Positions 5,469 through 8,365 of a DNA stretch of 8,365 bases are shown in pieces; position 1 is the first letter of the stretch, and each line of letters starts with the position of its first letter. Both the position numbers and the translations under genes were made by a program. The notes beneath the pieces were generated by a model. That model worked only from the letters and a program-made list of their open reading frames with translations, was not told the DNA's origin and did no database searches. Source of the stretch: Pseudomonadota bacterium (GTDB taxonomy: Bacteria; Pseudomonadota; Alphaproteobacteria; Acetobacterales; Acetobacteraceae); assembly GCA_021841985.1 (NCBI GenBank), contig JAKCCP010000172.1, positions 1-8,365 on the forward strand. The letters run 5' to 3'.

Positions 5469-8296
5469 TCCGCGGCCAGGATACGCCGGCTCTGTTCGGC
5501 GTGCTGGCGATAGGTTTCCTGCCATTCCGTCGGCCCGTTGGCGCGCGCGACCTGCACCGCCGTCACCTTGTATTCCGGACAATTGGTCGCCCAGTCGGAA
5601 AACTCCGTGGTCACGACATTGGCTTGCGTGTCGGGATGGTGGAAGGTCGTGTAGACGATTCCGGGGGCGACGCGGTCGGTGATCAGGGCGCGGAGCGCCG
5701 TCCCACCGGCGCGGCTTTCGAGCTTCACCCAGTCGCCATCGCGGATGCCGCGCTGCTCGGCGTCGTGGGGGTGGATTTCCAGCCGATCCTCCTCATGCCA
5801 GGCGACATTGGCGGTGCGCCGCGTCTGGGCGCCGACATTGTATTGCGAGAGGATGCGCCCGGTGGTGAGGAGCAGCGGGAAGCGCGGCCCGCTTTTCTCC
5901 TCGGTCGCGACATATTCGGTGATCATGAAATGGCCCTGCCCGCGCACGAAGCCGCCGATATGCATGGTCGGCGTGCCCTCCGGCGCCGCCTCGTTGCACG
6001 GCCATTGCACCGAGCCGACGCGATCGAGCAGGTCGAAGGAAACGCCGGCGAAACTCGGCGTGGTGCGCGCGATCTCGTCCATGATGGCGGCGGGATCGCG
6101 ATAGGCCATCTTATAGCCCAGCGCGTCGGACAGCATCTGGGTGATTTCCCAGTCGGCATAGCCGTTTTTCGGGCGCATCACGCGGCGGACGCGATTGATC
6201 CGCCGCTCGGCATTGGTGAAGGTGCCGTCTTTTTCGAGGAAGCTCGACCCGGGCAGGAAGACATGGGCGTAATTCGCGGTCTCGTTGAGGAAGAGATCCT
6301 GCACCACGACGCACTCCATCGCCGCGAGCCCGGCGATCATGTGATGGGTGTCGGGATCGGATTGCACGATGTCCTCGCCCTGGATGTAGAGCCCCTTGAA
6401 CGAGCCATCCATCGCCGCGTCGATCATGTTGGGAATGCGCAAGCCGGGCTCGGCATCGAGCGTGACACCCCAGATCTTCTCATAGATCGCGCGGGTCGCG
6501 GGTTCGGAGATATGGCGATAGCCGGGCAGTTCGTGCGGGAAGCTGCCCATGTCGCACGAGCCCTGGACATTGTTCTGGCCACGCAGCGGATTCACGCCGA
6601 CACCGCGGCGGCCGATATTCCCCGTCGCCATGGCGAGATTGGCGATCGCGATCACCGTCGTCGTGCCCTGGCTGTGCTCGGTGACGCCGAGCCCGTAATA
6701 GATCGCGGCATTGCCGCCGGTCGCGTAAAGCCGCGCCGCCTTCCGGATGAGATCGGCGGGAACGCCGGACAGCTCGGCGACCACCTCGGGGCCGTTCTCG
6801 GGGCGGGCGATGAATTCGGCCCAGTCCTGGAACGCATCCCATTCGCAATAGTCGCGCACGAACGCCTCGTTCACCAACCCCTCGGTGACGATGACATGGG
6901 CGAGCGCGTTGACCATCGCGACATTGGTGCCGGGGCGGAGCGGCAGATGAAACGTCGCCTCGACATGCGGGGAGCGGACGAGATCGATGCGGCGCGGATC
7001 GATGACGATCAGCTTCGCCCCTTCCCGGAGCCGGCGCTTCATGCGGGACGCGAACACCGGATGCGCATCGGTCGGATTGGCGCCGATCACCAGGATCACG
7101 TCGCTCTCATCGACGGAGTCGAAATCCTGCGTCCCGGCGGAGGTGCCGAAGGTCGATTTCAGGCCGTAGCCGGTCGGCGAATGGCAGACCCGGGCGCAGG
7201 TATCGACATTGTTATTGCCGAAACCGGCGCGCACCAATTGCTGGACGAGATAGGTCTCCTCGTTGGTGCAGCGCGAGGAGGTGATGCCGCCGACCGCGTC
7301 CTTGCCGTAGCGCGCCTGAATCCGCTTGAACTCGGCGGCGGTGTGGGCGATCGCCTGGTCCCAGCTCACCTCGCGCCAGGGATCGGTGATTTTTTCGCGA
7401 ATCATCGGCGTCAAAATGCGTTCGCGATGGGTCGCATAGCCGAAGGCAAACCGGCCCTTGACGCAGGAATGGCCGTGATTGGCCTTGCCGTCCTTGTACG
7501 GCACCATGCGCACCACCTGCTCGCCGCGCATCTCGGCCTTGAAATTGCAGCCGACGCCGCAATAGGCGCAAGTGGTGATGACCGAGTGTTCGGGCTGGCC
7601 GATCTCGATCACCGATTTCTCGATCAGCGTCGCGGTCGGGCAGGCCTGCACGCAGGCGCCGCAGGAGACGCATTCGGAGGAGAAGAAATCCGCGCTCCCG
7701 GTCGCGACCTTGGAGGCGAAGCCGCGCCCGGCGATGGTCAGCGCGAAGGTGCCCTGCACCTCCTCGCAGGCGCGCACGCAACGCGAGCAGACGATGCATT
7801 TGGCGGGATCGAACGCGAAATAGGGATTGGAGAGATCCTTCGCCGCGGCGAAATGATTGGCGCCGTCATAGCCGTAACGCACCTCGCGCAGCCCCACCGC
7901 GCCGGCCATGTCCTGCAATTCGCAATCGCCGTTGGCGGCGCAGGTGAGACAATCGAGCGGATGGTCGGAAATATAGAGTTCCATGACGCCGCGGCGGATT
8001 TTCGCGAGCCGCTCGGTTTGCGTCGCGACCACCATGCCCGCTGCCACCGGCGTCGTGCAGGAGGCCGGGGTGCCGGCGCGGCCTTCGATCTCGACCAGGC
8101 AAAGCCGGCACGAGCCGAAGGCATCGAGGCTGTCGGTCGCGCAGAGTTTCGGCACCGCGATGCCGGCCACCATCGCCGCCCGCATGATCGAGGTGCCTTC
8201 CGGCACCGTAACCTCGTGGCCGTCGATGGTGAGCGCGATGGTTTTGTCGCCGCGCGCTTCCGGCGTGCCGTAATCGGTTTCCTTGATCAGGGTCAT
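5465..8296 (-). CDS. fdsA: NAD-dependent formate dehydrogenase, molybdenum-containing alpha subunit
   Basis: This 943-residue catalytic subunit oxidises formate to CO2 and passes electrons through Fe-S clusters to the FdsB/FdsG diaphorase and NAD+ in the cytoplasm. In order: a NuoG-like [2Fe-2S] domain (Cys52, 63, 66, 80); a His-ligated [4Fe-4S] site (His112, Cys116, 119, 125); two [4Fe-4S] ferredoxin motifs (Cys167/170/173/177 and 209/212/215/219); then the Mo-bisMGD domain, with its own [4Fe-4S] (Cys243, 246, 250, 278) and the metal ligand Cys371 followed by His372 in CARVCHSPT. Cysteine, not selenocysteine, is used. The C-terminal molydopterin-binding domain (about 800-915, LLLTTGRILSQYN, FHHPDTQANVVT) is complete. 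There is no Tat signal. Offset and length agree with Rhodobacter capsulatus FdsA as I recall it. ATG 8296 follows a GGAG site. Confidence 0.98.
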   Translation of the reverse strand: MTLIKETDYGTPEARGDKTIALTIDGHEVTVPEGTSIMRAAMVAGIAVPKLCATDSLDAFGSCRLCLVEIEGRAGTPASCTTPVAAGMVVATQTERLAKIRRGVMELYISDHPLDCLTCAANGDCELQDMAGAVGLREVRYGYDGANHFAAAKDLSNPYFAFDPAKCIVCSRCVRACEEVQGTFALTIAGRGFASKVATGSADFFSSECVSCGACVQACPTATLIEKSVIEIGQPEHSVITTCAYCGVGCNFKAEMRGEQVVRMVPYKDGKANHGHSCVKGRFAFGYATHRERILTPMIREKITDPWREVSWDQAIAHTAAEFKRIQARYGKDAVGGITSSRCTNEETYLVQQLVRAGFGNNNVDTCARVCHSPTGYGLKSTFGTSAGTQDFDSVDESDVILVIGANPTDAHPVFASRMKRRLREGAKLIVIDPRRIDLVRSPHVEATFHLPLRPGTNVAMVNALAHVIVTEGLVNEAFVRDYCEWDAFQDWAEFIARPENGPEVVAELSGVPADLIRKAARLYATGGNAAIYYGLGVTEHSQGTTTVIAIANLAMATGNIGRRGVGVNPLRGQNNVQGSCDMGSFPHELPGYRHISEPATRAIYEKIWGVTLDAEPGLRIPNMIDAAMDGSFKGLYIQGEDIVQSDPDTHHMIAGLAAMECVVVQDLFLNETANYAHVFLPGSSFLEKDGTFTNAERRINRVRRVMRPKNGYADWEITQMLSDALGYKMAYRDPAAIMDEIARTTPSFAGVSFDLLDRVGSVQWPCNEAAPEGTPTMHIGGFVRGQGHFMITEYVATEEKSGPRFPLLLTTGRILSQYNVGAQTRRTANVAWHEEDRLEIHPHDAEQRGIRDGDWVKLESRAGGTALRALITDRVAPGIVYTTFHHPDTQANVVTTEFSDWATNCPEYKVTAVQVARANGPTEWQETYRQHAEQSRRILAAE

Positions 8297-8302
8297 GGCG
8301 AT

Positions 8303-8306
8303 CTCC
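8303..8306 (-). promoter_or_regulatory. fdsA: Ribosome binding site of fdsA
   Basis: GGAG on the minus strand overlaps the fdsB stop (TAGGAG) and lies 6 bases before ATG 8296, an ideal spacing. It fixes the fdsA start and shows tight fdsB-fdsA packing. Confidence 0.75.
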
Positions 8307-8365
8307 TATGCGGCGGCGGCGCGGGTGAAATCGGCACGGAAATGGGTGAGCGCGCTCATCACCGG
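8306..8365 (-). CDS. fdsB: Formate dehydrogenase beta subunit, extreme C-terminus only
   Basis: Nineteen codons and a TAG stop (8308-8306) are visible, reading PVMSALTHFRADFTRAAAA. The SALTHFRxDF ending is the usual tail of NuoF-like FdsB, the FMN- and NAD-binding subunit that takes electrons from FdsA and reduces NAD+. The position, directly upstream of fdsA with a 9-base gap, is where fdsB sits in fdsGBACD operons. The short stretch alone would be weak evidence; the context makes it likely. The diagnostic domains lie outside the window. Confidence 0.78.
   Translation of the reverse strand, partial: PVMSALTHFRADFTRAAAA

Noticed and set aside
4641..5513. 290-codon plus-strand open frame opposite fdhD
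   Set aside because: Antisense to fdhD with its intact CGLC loop and ATGA coupling; no recognisable protein features of its own.
5469..5582. Extended N-terminus of FdhD from ATG 5582
   Set aside because: It would overlap over 100 bases of the conserved fdsA end; ATG 5468 gives the usual FdhD length and an ATGA overlap.
7184..7186. Possible selenocysteine codon at the FdsA metal-ligand position
   Set aside because: The codon at residue 371 is TGC (cysteine) and the frame is open throughout; no selenocysteine needed.

Overview
The window is a GC-rich, gene-dense piece of bacterial chromosome. Its gene families and gene order fit an alphaproteobacterium, probably of the Rhodospirillales/Acetobacteraceae type; that placement is inferred from protein resemblance and from an AT-rich terminator style, not measured. 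It has two convergent blocks. No mobile element, CRISPR array, tRNA or rRNA is visible.

Left block, plus strand (1-2567): the 3' part of rplT (ribosomal protein L20), a perfect GC-rich hairpin, a secreted parvulin-type peptidyl-prolyl isomerase, and, 11 bases later, argJ (ornithine/glutamate acetyltransferase of arginine synthesis). An intrinsic terminator in the 81-base convergent gap closes this block.

Right block, minus strand (8365 down to 2649): a formate-oxidation operon in the order fdsB (3' end only), fdsA, fdhD/fdsC, fdsD, OFA-family MFS transporter. FdsA carries the complete set of iron-sulfur and molybdenum-cofactor ligands of a soluble NAD-dependent formate dehydrogenase. FdhD supplies the sulfur needed to activate the Mo-bisMGD cofactor, FdsD is the small delta subunit, and the transporter probably moves formate and/or oxalate or a related small carboxylate. 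fdsA and fdhD overlap by ATGA, and fdhD to fdsD are 5 bases apart, so these three are almost surely cotranscribed. fdsG is expected just beyond the right edge.

The window is mostly well-understood metabolism, and I see no undescribed system in it. The points most worth a second look are: an exact 16-bp tandem duplication across the fdhD stop/fdsD start, which moves the fdsD start away from its SD-like sequence and leaves an 8-codon decoy ORF; an extra C-terminal membrane segment on the transporter that looks like a fused small subunit; and a 9-bp direct repeat just ahead of the transporter gene.
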